The notes below the pieces were generated by a model. That model was not told the origin of the DNA. It searched no databases and saw only the letters and a program-made list of their open reading frames with translations. Below, piece by piece: positions 8,056 through 15,782 of a stretch of 64,000 nucleotides of DNA (the stretch's first letter is position 1; each line of letters starts with the position of its first letter). The position numbers and the translations under genes are program-made. This DNA comes from an uncultured Oscillibacter sp. Its GTDB lineage: Bacteria > Bacillota > Clostridia > Oscillospirales > Oscillospiraceae. The stretch spans positions 124,001-188,000 of the forward strand of contig CAJTZK010000003.1 in the NCBI GenBank assembly GCA_910583785.1, in the 5' to 3' direction.

Positions 8056-8253
8056 GGACAATTTTTTACTCTCGGCCTCCCCAGGGCAACTTTCGGTACT
8101 TTTCACGAAGGACGCCCTTGGAGGCTCCCCAGAGAACTCCCGGGGCAGAGGGAACACCCGCCTGTTCCGGGCAAACGGCCCCGGGGCCGCAGCCGGGAGG
8201 ACGGGATTTACGATTCCGCCGTGGTTTGTTTACAATTTGTTTATATCCATCCA

Positions 8254-8282
8254 TTGACAACAAATGGCTCCGGTGGTAAACT
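8254..8282 (+). promoter_or_regulatory. Sigma-A promoter of the hrcA operon
   Basis: TTGACA (8254-8259), 17-bp spacer, TAAACT (8277-8282). It sits directly before the CIRCE element. Apart from this and the Crp/Fnr promoter, nothing is recognised in the gene-free stretch 8056-8365. Confidence 0.8.
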
Positions 8283-8286
8283 CGCT

Positions 8287-8313
8287 TTAGCACTCTGGGA
8301 AAAGGAGTGCTAA
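8287..8313. promoter_or_regulatory. CIRCE operator (HrcA binding site), hrcA operon
   Basis: A perfect TTAGCACTC-N9-GAGTGCTAA inverted repeat lies at the expected start of transcription. HrcA bound here represses its own operon until heat shock. Confidence 0.97.
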
Positions 8314-8365
8314 AGCGTTGGAAAGGCCCGGCCCCAAGGGGCGGAGGGCATAGAAGGAGGCCGCT

Positions 8366-9412
8366 GTGGAGCTCTCGGAGCGGAAACGGCAGATACTGAA
8401 GGTGGTAGTGGAGGACTACATCCGCACCGCCGAGCCGGTGGGGTCCAAGGCCATCGCCGTGGAGATGGGGGGCAGCGTCAGCTCCGCCACCATCCGGAAC
8501 GAGCTGTCCGACCTGACGGAAATGGGCTACCTGGAGCAGCCCCACACCTCCGCCGGGCGGATGCCCTCTCCCAAGGGTTACCGCCTGTATGTCAACGAGC
8601 TGATGGAGGAGCAGCGCCTCTCCCTGGCGGAGACGGAGAAAATCAACCAGTCCCTCCAGCTGAAAATGGAGGAGCTGGACCGGCTGCTGGCCCAGGCGGG
8701 CCGGGCGGTTTCCGCCCTGGTGCGCTATCCGGCCTACATCGCCGCCGCCCGGAAGACGGACCTCACCGTCCGGCGGTTCGAGCTGCTGGCGGTGGACGAG
8801 CAGAACTGCATCCTGGTGATGATGACCAGTGACAGCCGGGTGAAAAGCCAGCTCCTGCGGACGCAGCTGAAGGTGGAGCCAGCGGACCTGCCCGCTGCGG
8901 CGAACCTGCTGAACAGCCATTTTACGAACACGGAACCCGGCGTCATGAGCCAGCGGCTGATGAATGTGGCGGACCAGGTGAGCCCCCAGCTTTTCCTGCT
9001 CCTGTCCCAAACCGTGGGCTTCGCGGCGGACGCGCTGGAGGAGGCGGGCCAGCGGGAGATCGTCACCGCCGGGGCCAGCCGCCTCTTAAAGCTCCCGGAA
9101 TTCCGGGACGCGGACAAGGCCCACGAACTGATGAGCTTCCTGGCGGACAGCAAGGAGGAGCTCCCCCAGCCGCTGCACCGGGAGATGGAGATCCTCATCG
9201 GCCCGGAGAACGTGAAGGAGGTCCTGCGGGACACCAGCGTGGTGGTGGCCAGCTATGATATCGGAGACGACATGCGGGGCCTCATCGGCGTGGTGGGCCC
9301 CACGAGAATGGACTACGCGGCGGTAGCCGCCCGGCTCTCCGGCTTTGCCGAGGGGCTGACGCGGTTATTTGGAAAACCGGAGGAACTACCCCCGAAGGAG
9401 GAACGGACATGA
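8366..9412 (+). CDS. hrcA: Heat-inducible transcription repressor HrcA
   Basis: The 348-residue repressor of class I heat-shock genes starts at GTG 8366, five bases after AAGGAGG. The N-terminal winged HTH is recognisable (YIRTAEPVGSKAIAVEM and SSATIRNELSDLTEMGYLEQ), followed by the family's PHTSAGRMPSPKGYRLYV motif. It binds the CIRCE elements before its own gene and before groES. Its stop overlaps the grpE start (ATGA). Confidence 0.97.
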   Translation: MELSERKRQILKVVVEDYIRTAEPVGSKAIAVEMGGSVSSATIRNELSDLTEMGYLEQPHTSAGRMPSPKGYRLYVNELMEEQRLSLAETEKINQSLQLKMEELDRLLAQAGRAVSALVRYPAYIAAARKTDLTVRRFELLAVDEQNCILVMMTSDSRVKSQLLRTQLKVEPADLPAAANLLNSHFTNTEPGVMSQRLMNVADQVSPQLFLLLSQTVGFAADALEEAGQREIVTAGASRLLKLPEFRDADKAHELMSFLADSKEELPQPLHREMEILIGPENVKEVLRDTSVVVASYDIGDDMRGLIGVVGPTRMDYAAVAARLSGFAEGLTRLFGKPEELPPKEERT

Positions 9413-9993
9413 CGGAAGAGAATAAGCAGCCCCTGGAGGAGGCCCCGGAGACGGAGGAAGCCCCCCAGCCCGAGGCGGAGGAAACCGCCGGGAAAGCGGA
9501 GAAGGGCAAAAAGAAGAAGGAAAAGGGCATCACCTTCACCCGGGAACAGGTGGAGCAGATGGAGCTGGCAGTGAAGCAGTTGGAAGCCACCAAGGACCAG
9601 TTCGCCCGCCTGGCGGCGGAGTACGACAACTACCGCAAGCGCACCGCCAAGGAAAAGGAGACCCTCTACCAGGACGCCAAGGCGGACACCATCAAGGAGT
9701 TCCTGGCGGTGTACGACAACCTGGAGCGGGCGGCGGCGGCCCCCGGCGGGGAGGACGATCCCCACAAGAAGGGCCTGGAGATGATTTTCACCCAGTACAA
9801 GGAACTGCTGAAGAAGCTGGGCGTCTCGGAAATCGAGGCCCAGGGCCAGCCCTTCGACCCGGAGCGGCACGCGGCGGTTATGCACGTGGACGACGGGAAC
9901 CTGGGCGAGAACGAAGTGGCCCAGGTTTTCCAGGCGGGCTTTGTCCTGGGGGACCGGGTGATCCGCCACGCCGTGGTCCAGGTGGCCAATTGA
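9409..9993 (+). CDS. grpE: Nucleotide exchange factor GrpE
   Basis: The 194-residue DnaK co-chaperone has an acidic, low-complexity N-terminus (residues 1-40), a long coiled coil (about 45-100, including ARLAAEYDNYRKRTAKEKE) and the C-terminal beta domain ending RPAVV-type (DRVIRHAVVQVAN). It promotes ADP release from DnaK. The four-base overlap with hrcA couples their translation. Confidence 0.96.
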   Translation: MTEENKQPLEEAPETEEAPQPEAEETAGKAEKGKKKKEKGITFTREQVEQMELAVKQLEATKDQFARLAAEYDNYRKRTAKEKETLYQDAKADTIKEFLAVYDNLERAAAAPGGEDDPHKKGLEMIFTQYKELLKKLGVSEIEAQGQPFDPERHAAVMHVDDGNLGENEVAQVFQAGFVLGDRVIRHAVVQVAN

Positions 9994-10173
9994 GGGGGAG
10001 GGGAACCCCCGCCCGGCTTTGCCGGGAGGCCCCCTTTGCGTGGGCAGGCCAGCCTGCGGCGTTTTTTCAGCTCCCGGCGTAAGAGGGGGACCAGCCGGAG
10101 GCTGGCTGGGGTTCTCCCTGGAATATGGCTCATGTAAATAACAAATTTTCAGATAGTTCAGGAGGCAGTCATT
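9994..10173 (+). other. GC-rich structured grpE-dnaK intergenic region
   Basis: This 180-base gap holds several perfect short hairpins: CCCGGCTTTGCCGGG, GCAGG-cca-CCTGC followed by a T6 run, and CCAGCCGGAGGCTGG. They may be a partial terminator, an mRNA processing site or a stability element that sets the DnaK:GrpE ratio. No ORF is supported here. Confidence 0.5.
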
Positions 10174-12006
10174 ATGTCTAAAGTAATCGGTATCGATTTG
10201 GGAACCACCAACTCCTGCGTGGCGGTCATGGAGGGCGGCGAGGCCGTCGTCATCGCCAACGCCGAGGGAAACCGCACCACCCCCTCCGTCGTCGCCTTCT
10301 CCAAGACCGGAGAGCGCATGGTGGGCCAGGTAGCGAAGCGCCAGGCCATCACCAACCCGGACCGGACCATCTCTTCCATCAAGCGGGAGATGGGCTCCGA
10401 CCACAAGGTGGGCATCGACGGGAAGAACTACACCCCCCAGGAAATCAGCGCCATGATCCTCCAGAAGCTGAAGGCGGATGCCGAGGCCTATCTGGGCGGC
10501 ACGGTCACCGAGGCGGTCATCACCGTCCCGGCCTACTTCACCGACTCCCAGCGCCAGGCCACCAAGGACGCGGGCAAGATCGCGGGCCTGGACGTGAAGC
10601 GCATTATCAACGAGCCCACGGCGGCGGCCCTGGCCTACGGCGTGGACAAAGAGCAGACCCAGAAGATCATGGTCTACGACCTGGGCGGCGGCACCTTCGA
10701 CGTGTCCATCCTGGACATTGACGACGGCGTGATCGAAGTCCTGGCCACGGCGGGCAACAACCGCCTGGGCGGCGACGACTTTGACGAGTGCGTCATGAAA
10801 TGGCTGGTGGCCGAGTTCAAGCGCAGCGACGGCGTGGACCTCTCCAGCGACAAGGTTGCCATGCAGCGCCTCAAGGAAGCCGCCGAAAAGGCCAAAATCG
10901 AGCTCTCCGGCGTCACCACCTCCAACATCAACCTGCCCTATATCACCGCCGACGCCAGCGGCCCCAAGCACCTGGACATCACCCTGTCCCGGGCGAAGTT
11001 CAACGAGCTCACCGCCCACCTGGTGGACGCCACCATGGGCCCCGTGCGCCAGGCCATGAGCGACGCGGGCCTCAAGCCCTCCGACCTCTCCAAGGTCCTG
11101 CTGGTGGGCGGCTCCAGCCGCATTCCCGCCGTCCAGGACGCCGTGAAGGGCTTCACTGGGTCCGACCCCTTCAAGGGCATTAACCCCGACGAGTGCGTGG
11201 CCATGGGCGCGGCCCTCCAGGCGGGCGTCCTCACCGGAGACGTGAAGGGCCTGCTCCTGCTGGACGTGACCCCGCTGTCCCTGGGCATCGAGACCTACGG
11301 CGGCGTGTGCACCAAGCTCATTGACCGGAACACCACCATTCCCGTGAAAAAGAGCCAGGTCTTCTCCACCGCCGCCGACAACCAGACCAGCGTGGAGGTC
11401 AACGTCCTCCAGGGCGAGCGGGAGATGGCGGCCGCCAACAAGTCCCTGGGCCGCTTCCACCTGGACGGCATCGCCCCCGCCCGCCGGGGCGTGCCCCAGA
11501 TCGAGGTCACCTTCGACATCGACGCCAACGGCATTGTCAACGTCTCGGCCAAGGACCTGGGCACGGGGACGGAACAGCACATCACCATCACCTCCTCCTC
11601 CAACATGAGCAAAGAGGACATTGAAAAGGCCGTCAAGGAGGCGGAGCAGTATGCCGCCCAGGACAAGAAGCTGAAAGAGGAAGTGGAGACCCGGAACCAG
11701 GCGGACCAGATGGTCTACCAGACGGAGAAGACCCTGGCGGACATGGGCGATAAAATCCCCGCCGACGACAAGGGCAAGGTCCAGGGGGCCCTCGACAAGC
11801 TGAAGGAAACCCTGAAGGGCCAGGATATGGCCGCCATTAAGGCGGACACGGAAGCCCTCCAGCAGGCGTTCTACGCCGTCAGCGAGAAGCTGTACCAGCA
11901 GGCCAACCCCCAGGGCGCCCAGCCCGGCGGCGACTCCGGGGCCCAGGAGGGCCAGTACTACGACGCGGATTACAAGGTCGTGGACGAGGATGACCAGAAG
12001 AAATAA
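10174..12006 (+). CDS. dnaK: Molecular chaperone DnaK (Hsp70)
   Basis: The 610-residue Hsp70 starts MSKVIGIDLGTTNSCVAVM. The ATPase phosphate motifs are present (DLGTTNSC; VYDLGGGTFDVSILD near residue 170; LLVGGSSRIPAV near residue 310), followed by the substrate-binding domain and a lid. The N-terminal ATPase lobe lacks the roughly 24-residue insertion of Gram-negative DnaK, as expected for Firmicutes. AGGAGG precedes the ATG. It is the third gene of the CIRCE operon. Confidence 0.98.
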   Translation: MSKVIGIDLGTTNSCVAVMEGGEAVVIANAEGNRTTPSVVAFSKTGERMVGQVAKRQAITNPDRTISSIKREMGSDHKVGIDGKNYTPQEISAMILQKLKADAEAYLGGTVTEAVITVPAYFTDSQRQATKDAGKIAGLDVKRIINEPTAAALAYGVDKEQTQKIMVYDLGGGTFDVSILDIDDGVIEVLATAGNNRLGGDDFDECVMKWLVAEFKRSDGVDLSSDKVAMQRLKEAAEKAKIELSGVTTSNINLPYITADASGPKHLDITLSRAKFNELTAHLVDATMGPVRQAMSDAGLKPSDLSKVLLVGGSSRIPAVQDAVKGFTGSDPFKGINPDECVAMGAALQAGVLTGDVKGLLLLDVTPLSLGIETYGGVCTKLIDRNTTIPVKKSQVFSTAADNQTSVEVNVLQGEREMAAANKSLGRFHLDGIAPARRGVPQIEVTFDIDANGIVNVSAKDLGTGTEQHITITSSSNMSKEDIEKAVKEAEQYAAQDKKLKEEVETRNQADQMVYQTEKTLADMGDKIPADDKGKVQGALDKLKETLKGQDMAAIKADTEALQQAFYAVSEKLYQQANPQGAQPGGDSGAQEGQYYDADYKVVDEDDQKK

Positions 12007-12074
12007 CTTTGTTCGTTCAATGGGACGGGGAGGAATCCCCGCCCCATTGAACGGCGTTATTCGCAGGAGGCAGT

Positions 12075-13214
12075 ATGGCGGAACAAAAACGTGATTACTA
12101 CGAAGTCCTGGGGGTCCAGAAGGGTGCCTCGGACGACGAGATCAAACGGGCCTACCGGAAGCTGGCCAAGGCCAACCACCCGGACCTGAACCCCGGGGAC
12201 AAAGAGGCCGAGGCCCGGTTTAAGGAGGTCAACGAGGCCTACGAGATTCTTTCGGACAGGGAGAAGCGGGACCGCTACGACCAGTTTGGCCACGCCGGGG
12301 TGGACCCTAACTTCGGCGCGGGGGGCGGCGGCTTCGACGGGGGCTTCGATTTTGGCGACCTGGGGGATATTTTCGGCAGCTTCTTTGGCGGCGGCTTCGG
12401 CGGCGGGCGGCGGACGAATCCCAACGCCCCCCAGCGGGGGGAGAGCATCCGCATGTCCCTGATCCTCAGCTTTGAGGAGGCGGCCTTCGGCTGTGAGAAG
12501 GCGGTCACCGTGGAGCGGCTGGAGCCCTGCTCCAGCTGCCAGGGCAGCGGCTGCGCCGAGGGCACCACCCCGGAGGTCTGCCCGGACTGCCACGGCACTG
12601 GCACGGTCCAGGTCCGGCGGCAGACGCCCATGGGGGTTTTCGCCACCTCTTCCCCCTGTACCCGCTGCGGCGGCAAGGGGAAAATCATTCACCAGCCCTG
12701 TAAGGAGTGCCGGGGCGCCGGGTCTGTGCGGCAGCGCCGGACCATCCAGGCCAGCATCCCCGCAGGCATCGACAACGGCCAGACCATCTCCATCCGGGGC
12801 CAGGGGAACGCCGGGAAGAACGGGGGCCCCGCCGGGGACCTGCTCATCACCATCACCGTCCGGCCGCACGAGATTTTCCGCCGGGAGGGCACCTCCGTCC
12901 TCTGCGAGGCGCCCATCACCTTCGCCCAGGCGGCCTTGGGGGCGGAGCTGGAGATTCCCACCATCGACGGCAAGGTGAAATATGACATGCCCGAGGGGAC
13001 CCAGAGCGGCACGACCTTCCGTCTCAAGGGCAAGGGCATCCCCGCCATCAATGGCCGGGGCCGGGGGGACCAGTACGTCACCGTTTACATCGAAACGCCC
13101 CGGAACCTGACCAAGGAGCAGAAAGAGGCCCTGCGGAAGTTCGCCGAGACCATGGGCGACGAGAACTACGAGGAGCGGAAGGGCTTCTTCGGCAAGGGCA
13201 AGAAAAAGAGGTGA
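12075..13214 (+). CDS. dnaJ: Chaperone protein DnaJ (Hsp40)
   Basis: The 379-residue type I J-protein has a J domain at residues 5-70 with the HPD motif, a Gly/Phe-rich linker (about 78-115), and four CxxCxGxG zinc motifs (CSSCQGSG, CPDCHGTG, CTRCGGKG, CKECRGAG) between about 150 and 220. C-terminal substrate-binding domains follow. It delivers clients to DnaK and stimulates its ATPase. GCAGGAGGCAGT precedes the ATG. Confidence 0.98.
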   Translation: MAEQKRDYYEVLGVQKGASDDEIKRAYRKLAKANHPDLNPGDKEAEARFKEVNEAYEILSDREKRDRYDQFGHAGVDPNFGAGGGGFDGGFDFGDLGDIFGSFFGGGFGGGRRTNPNAPQRGESIRMSLILSFEEAAFGCEKAVTVERLEPCSSCQGSGCAEGTTPEVCPDCHGTGTVQVRRQTPMGVFATSSPCTRCGGKGKIIHQPCKECRGAGSVRQRRTIQASIPAGIDNGQTISIRGQGNAGKNGGPAGDLLITITVRPHEIFRREGTSVLCEAPITFAQAALGAELEIPTIDGKVKYDMPEGTQSGTTFRLKGKGIPAINGRGRGDQYVTVYIETPRNLTKEQKEALRKFAETMGDENYEERKGFFGKGKKKR

Positions 13215-13221
13215 AGCGCCT

Positions 13222-14034
13222 GTGTACCTGGCTGATTATCATGTGCATTCCCGCATTTCCCCCGACGGCGGGGACTCCATGGCCGCCCTGGCGGAGGCCG
13301 CCATTCAGGCGGGGCTGGACGAACTGTGCTTCACCGACCACGTGGAGCCCATCATATGGGCCAGCACGGACCTGCGGGGGCCCTATGACTGGACGGCCCT
13401 GGCGGCGGAGTTTGACGCTGCCCGGGCCGCCGTGGGAGACCGGATCAAGCTGCGCCTGGGCATCGAGCTGGGGGACGCCTGCTGGAACTTCGCCCACACG
13501 GAGAAGCTGCTGGAAGACGCCCCGCCCCTGGACTTTATCATCGGTTCCGTCCACATGCTCTCGGAGCGGTACAAGGGCCTGGACCTCTATTATTTCGACC
13601 CGGAGACGGAGGAGGAGGCCTACGGCGGCATTGCCGACTACCTGGGCCGGGTGAAGGCCATGGCGGAGTGGGGGAAGTTCGACGTGCTGGGCCACCTGAC
13701 CCTCCCCCTGCGCTACCTCAATGAGAACCGGGGCTGGAACCTGAACATGGACCGCTTCGGAGGGGAGATAGCGGATATCTTCGCCATATTGAACCGGAAG
13801 GGCATCGGCATTGAGGTGAACACCAACCGGGGCAATACCCCCCTGCCGGACGGGAAGTGGCTGCGGCTGTATGAGGATATGGCAGACAGCCCCATCGTCA
13901 CCCTGGGCACCGACGCCCACTCCGCGGAGTTCGTGGGCTGCGCGGTCCGGGAGCGGCAGGAGCTTCTGCGCCAATGCGGCTTCCGCCAGTTCTGCACCTT
14001 TGAGAGGCGGAAACCCGCCTGGCACGGCCTGTAA
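13222..14034 (+). CDS. PHP-domain phosphoesterase, histidinol-phosphatase HisJ-type
   Basis: The 270-residue protein begins at GTG 13222, seven bases after the dnaJ stop. PHP metal-binding motifs are clear: DYHVHSRISPDGG at residues 5-17, CFTDHVEP near residue 37, and TLGTDAHSAE near residue 230. HisJ enzymes dephosphorylate histidinol phosphate, but no other his gene is nearby, so the substrate is not certain. It probably reads through from dnaJ. Confidence 0.8.
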   Translation: MYLADYHVHSRISPDGGDSMAALAEAAIQAGLDELCFTDHVEPIIWASTDLRGPYDWTALAAEFDAARAAVGDRIKLRLGIELGDACWNFAHTEKLLEDAPPLDFIIGSVHMLSERYKGLDLYYFDPETEEEAYGGIADYLGRVKAMAEWGKFDVLGHLTLPLRYLNENRGWNLNMDRFGGEIADIFAILNRKGIGIEVNTNRGNTPLPDGKWLRLYEDMADSPIVTLGTDAHSAEFVGCAVRERQELLRQCGFRQFCTFERRKPAWHGL

Positions 14035-14134
14035 CGGAAAAGAAGGAATTTGCGGCCGAAAATCATATTGATTTTTTGCGAAATCTGGAGTACAATATAA
14101 GCCACAAAATTTGAATGCACGGGGGAATGCTACC

Positions 14135-14572
14135 ATGAAGATCGCGCTGGGCTGCGACCACGGCGGCTATGATTTGAAACTCTATGTCCGGAAGGTCCTG
14201 GAGGACCTGGGCCACGAGGTGGAGGACTTTGGCTGCCTCTCCAAGGAGAGCTGCGACTATCCCGACTTCGGCGCCGCCGCCGCCCGGGCCGTGGCGGAGG
14301 GGGCCTGCGACCGGGGCATCGTGATCTGCACCACAGGTATCGGCATCTCCATCGCGGCCAACAAGGTCAAGGGCATCCGCTGCGCCCACTGTGCCGACTG
14401 CCTCCAGGCGGAAATGACCCGCCGCCACAACGACGCCAACATGATGGCCATCGGCGCGGGCTTCACCGGGCCCAATATGGCCGGGCGGATGGTGGAGGTG
14501 TTCCTCTCTACGGAGTTCGAGGGGGGCCGCCATGCCCGCCGGGTGGAAAAGATGATGGCCCTGGAGGGCTGA
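14135..14572 (+). CDS. rpiB: Ribose-5-phosphate isomerase B / RpiB-LacAB family isomerase
   Basis: The 145-residue protein starts MKIALGCDHGGYDLK at ATG 14135. The active-site cysteine lies in ICTTGIGISIAANK near residue 66, and RRHNDANMMAIG follows near residue 98. The family interconverts ribose 5-phosphate and ribulose 5-phosphate in the pentose phosphate pathway; allose-6-phosphate isomerases are very similar. Confidence 0.9.
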   Translation: MKIALGCDHGGYDLKLYVRKVLEDLGHEVEDFGCLSKESCDYPDFGAAAARAVAEGACDRGIVICTTGIGISIAANKVKGIRCAHCADCLQAEMTRRHNDANMMAIGAGFTGPNMAGRMVEVFLSTEFEGGRHARRVEKMMALEG

Positions 14573-14627
14573 GCGTTCCGCAGGACCAAAACGACGGGAG
14601 CGCCGCTCCTGAAAAGAGGTGACGCGT

Positions 14628-15698
14628 ATGGTGGGAACAAAGGGATACAGCAGCTACCGGGGCCGGGGGCCCCGATGGAAAATTTTACTGGCAATCCTGC
14701 TGGTGCTGGTCATTGCGGTGGCCTCCAGCGTCATCTATTTACAGCAGTTCCTCGTCTATAGCGCCGATGGACGCCGCCAGATTAAACTGCCCTGGCAGAC
14801 GGAGGAGAAGGAGCCCCCGCCGGACGGGGGACAGGAGGACCCGGCGGAGCAGCCGGATGTGGACCTGGTCGTCCAGGAGCCGGAGGACCAGGGGCCCAGG
14901 GAGACCGTCGCCGTTTCCCTCCCGGCCCAGGCGCTGACGCAGGCTCTGTGGCAGGAGGCGCAGGCGGCGAAGCCCGCAGGGGCAAACGCCGTGGCCATCC
15001 GCCTGAAGACCGCCAACGGCACAGTGTATTTCAGCGCGGCCAGCGCGGTTTCCGGCGCGGTGGAGACGGAGCTGGACACTGCCGCCGCCCTGGCCGCCGC
15101 CACGGCCCAGGAGGGGCTGCACACCATTGCCAGCTTGTCCTGCCTTCAGGATTTTAAGGCCGCCAACGCCGACGTGGAGGGCCGGGGCCTGAAAAACACC
15201 GGGGGCTATATCTTCTACGACGGCAACAACAGCCTCTGGCTGGACCCAGCCAAGCCCTCTACCCGGGAGTATGTCTGCGCCCTGGCGAAGGAGGTGGCGG
15301 AGCTGGGTTTTGACGAGCTGCTGCTGACGGACTTTGGCTATCCCACCGAGGGCAAGATCAACAAAATTAACTACAACACCGATGTGCCCCTGGCCAACAA
15401 TTTAGACCTGCTTCTCAACGACCTGAACACGGCGCTGGAGCCCTATGGCATTCTCCTGTCCGTGGAGGTCCCGGAGGCGGTCATTACCGGGGGGCCCGAC
15501 ACGGTGTCCGGCCTGGACCTGAACCGCCTGGTGAGCCGGGTGGACCGCATCTATGCCGCCACCACGCCGGAGAACGTGGCGCCCCTGTCCAACCTGGTGT
15601 CCCAGGCGGCGGGGGCAGACGGAAAAACGGAGTTTGTCCCGGAGCTGGCGGCGGACAGCCCCGGGCTGGCGGGGAGCCGCCTGATCCTGGCGGAGTAA
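14628..15698 (+). CDS. Membrane-anchored putative glycoside hydrolase (DUF4015-like TIM barrel)
   Basis: The 356-residue protein has a basic N-terminus and one transmembrane segment (about residues 17-40, ILLAILLVLVIAVASSVIYL). A Pro/Glu-rich stalk (about 55-95) leads to an extracellular domain resembling the putative glycoside hydrolase family, including the GYIFYDGNNSLWLDPAKPST and ELGFDELLLTDFGYP segments. The ATG at 14628 follows AAAGAGGTGACGCGT; an in-frame GTG at 14619 overlaps that site. Substrate unknown. A strong terminator follows. Confidence 0.7.
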   Translation: MVGTKGYSSYRGRGPRWKILLAILLVLVIAVASSVIYLQQFLVYSADGRRQIKLPWQTEEKEPPPDGGQEDPAEQPDVDLVVQEPEDQGPRETVAVSLPAQALTQALWQEAQAAKPAGANAVAIRLKTANGTVYFSAASAVSGAVETELDTAAALAAATAQEGLHTIASLSCLQDFKAANADVEGRGLKNTGGYIFYDGNNSLWLDPAKPSTREYVCALAKEVAELGFDELLLTDFGYPTEGKINKINYNTDVPLANNLDLLLNDLNTALEPYGILLSVEVPEAVITGGPDTVSGLDLNRLVSRVDRIYAATTPENVAPLSNLVSQAAGADGKTEFVPELAADSPGLAGSRLILAE

Positions 15699-15717
15699 CA
15701 GGCTTTTTTGGAAAGAG

Positions 15718-15749
15718 ACTCCCGGAGGGAACCCCCCTCCGGGAGTTTT
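15718..15749 (+). terminator. Intrinsic terminator
   Basis: A perfect 12-bp stem, ACTCCCGGAGGG / CCCTCCGGGAGT, with a 5-base loop is followed by TTTT. It separates the glycoside-hydrolase-like gene from comEC. Confidence 0.85.
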
Positions 15750-15782
15750 CAGCATAACGCATAGGACGGGAGGGGAGAGGCC

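Noticed and set aside
9313..11580. Long minus-strand open frame (755 codons) opposite grpE and dnaK
   Set aside because: It is the antisense shadow of strongly conserved dnaK in GC-rich DNA; its translation has no recognisable domain and no suitable start. The same holds for the long frames opposite the peptidase gene (38322-40904) and the aconitase gene (47981-50560).
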